Both the position numbers and the translations under genes were made by a program. 6,784 nt of DNA from Candidatus Poseidoniales archaeon (GTDB taxonomy: Archaea > Thermoplasmatota > Poseidoniia > Poseidoniales > Poseidoniaceae): positions 1 to 6,784 of the forward strand of contig QXYA01000026.1 of assembly GCA_009887135.1 (NCBI GenBank), written 5' to 3'. Numbering within the stretch: the first letter of the stretch is position 1; every line of letters begins with the position of its first letter. Of this stretch, positions 6,560-6,784 are shown in pieces. Below the pieces are notes generated by a model, which saw only the letters and a program-made list of their open reading frames with translations, was not told the origin of the DNA and ran no database searches.

Positions 6560-6784
6560 TGGCTGCGTAATCGGATCTCTCCACGGTGAGTCATTGGCTT
6601 CATCCGCTTCGGGCATGCCAGCACGTGTTTTTCTGAATTCACGCGGTTTATCTTCCTTGACAACTGTTTTTTCGTTGTATTTTGAAACAACCTTACGAAT
6701 GCCTACTTCGCCAAAGGCGACCGCTACAAGCAAGATTGAGAGGATGAGATGGCCCCAGATTGCAATCGGTGCAAAAGGTGCAAC
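6545..6784 (-). CDS. Membrane protein of unknown function, C-terminal part only
   Basis: The minus strand is open from the right edge to a TGA at 6547-6545, giving the last 79 residues of a protein whose start is outside the window. The first visible stretch, APFAPIAIWGHLILSILLVA and on into VAF, is a hydrophobic helix of about 20 residues long enough to span the membrane. It is followed by a basic, hydrophilic tail (KVVSKYNEKT, then REFRKTR) and an acidic, proline-containing end (WRDPITQPSQEI). By the positive-inside rule the tail would be cytoplasmic. I do not recognise the family. Support for it being real: the frame stays open to the edge, it has a clear helix-plus-tail design, and it fills the otherwise empty 3' flank of polC. 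Its last four codons and stop overlap the end of polC by 15 bp, tail to tail. Confidence 0.72.
   Translation of the reverse strand, partial: VAPFAPIAIWGHLILSILLVAVAFGEVGIRKVVSKYNEKTVVKEDKPREFRKTRAGMPEADEANDSPWRDPITQPSQEI

Noticed and set aside
1..6784. CRISPR arrays, insertion sequences, tRNA genes, long repeats, or a hidden accessory or defence system
   Set aside because: Reading both strands showed no repeated spacer pattern, transposase, terminal inverted repeats or tRNA-like cloverleaf. Nearly all the sequence is accounted for by housekeeping genes.

Overview
The window suggests a euryarchaeon, most likely a planktonic Marine Group II (Poseidoniales-like) archaeon. The evidence is a complete large catalytic subunit of the archaeal D-family replicative DNA polymerase (PolD/DP2), an archaeal-type ribosomal protein S13, Shine-Dalgarno sites of the AGGTG(A/G) kind, and very compact gene packing. 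The group-level assignment is inference from remembered gene flavour, including a bacterial-looking PyrE, and is not proven by the sequence.

Layout: the left third is a minus-strand block read right to left. It holds pyrE (orotate phosphoribosyltransferase, 2364-1771), then a SAM-dependent methyltransferase of the THUMP-like type (1761-487) whose Shine-Dalgarno overlaps the pyrE stop codon, then after 88 bp the ribosomal protein S13 gene (398 to the left edge, C-terminus missing). The right two thirds is one plus-strand gene, polC (DP2), from about 2459 to 6559. It is divergent from pyrE across a gap of about 94 bp and convergent at its far end with a minus-strand membrane protein gene cut by the right edge (6784-6545). 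The two 3' ends overlap by 15 bp, so polC appears to be a single-gene transcription unit boxed in by opposing genes.

Function: the genes cover DNA replication (PolC), pyrimidine nucleotide synthesis (PyrE), probable RNA or other macromolecule methylation, and translation (S13). pyrE and the methyltransferase are probably co-transcribed. S13 may have its own promoter in the 88-bp gap, and its usual downstream partners would lie beyond the left edge.

No mobile element, CRISPR array, tRNA or rRNA was found, and nothing here looks like a defence or accessory system. The points worth a second look are within familiar genes: the PolC C-terminal PCNA-binding-like peptide encoded in the overlap with the opposing gene, a long charged insertion and expanded zinc loops in PolC, an unclear PolC start codon, and a His-to-Arg change in the PyrE catalytic loop.
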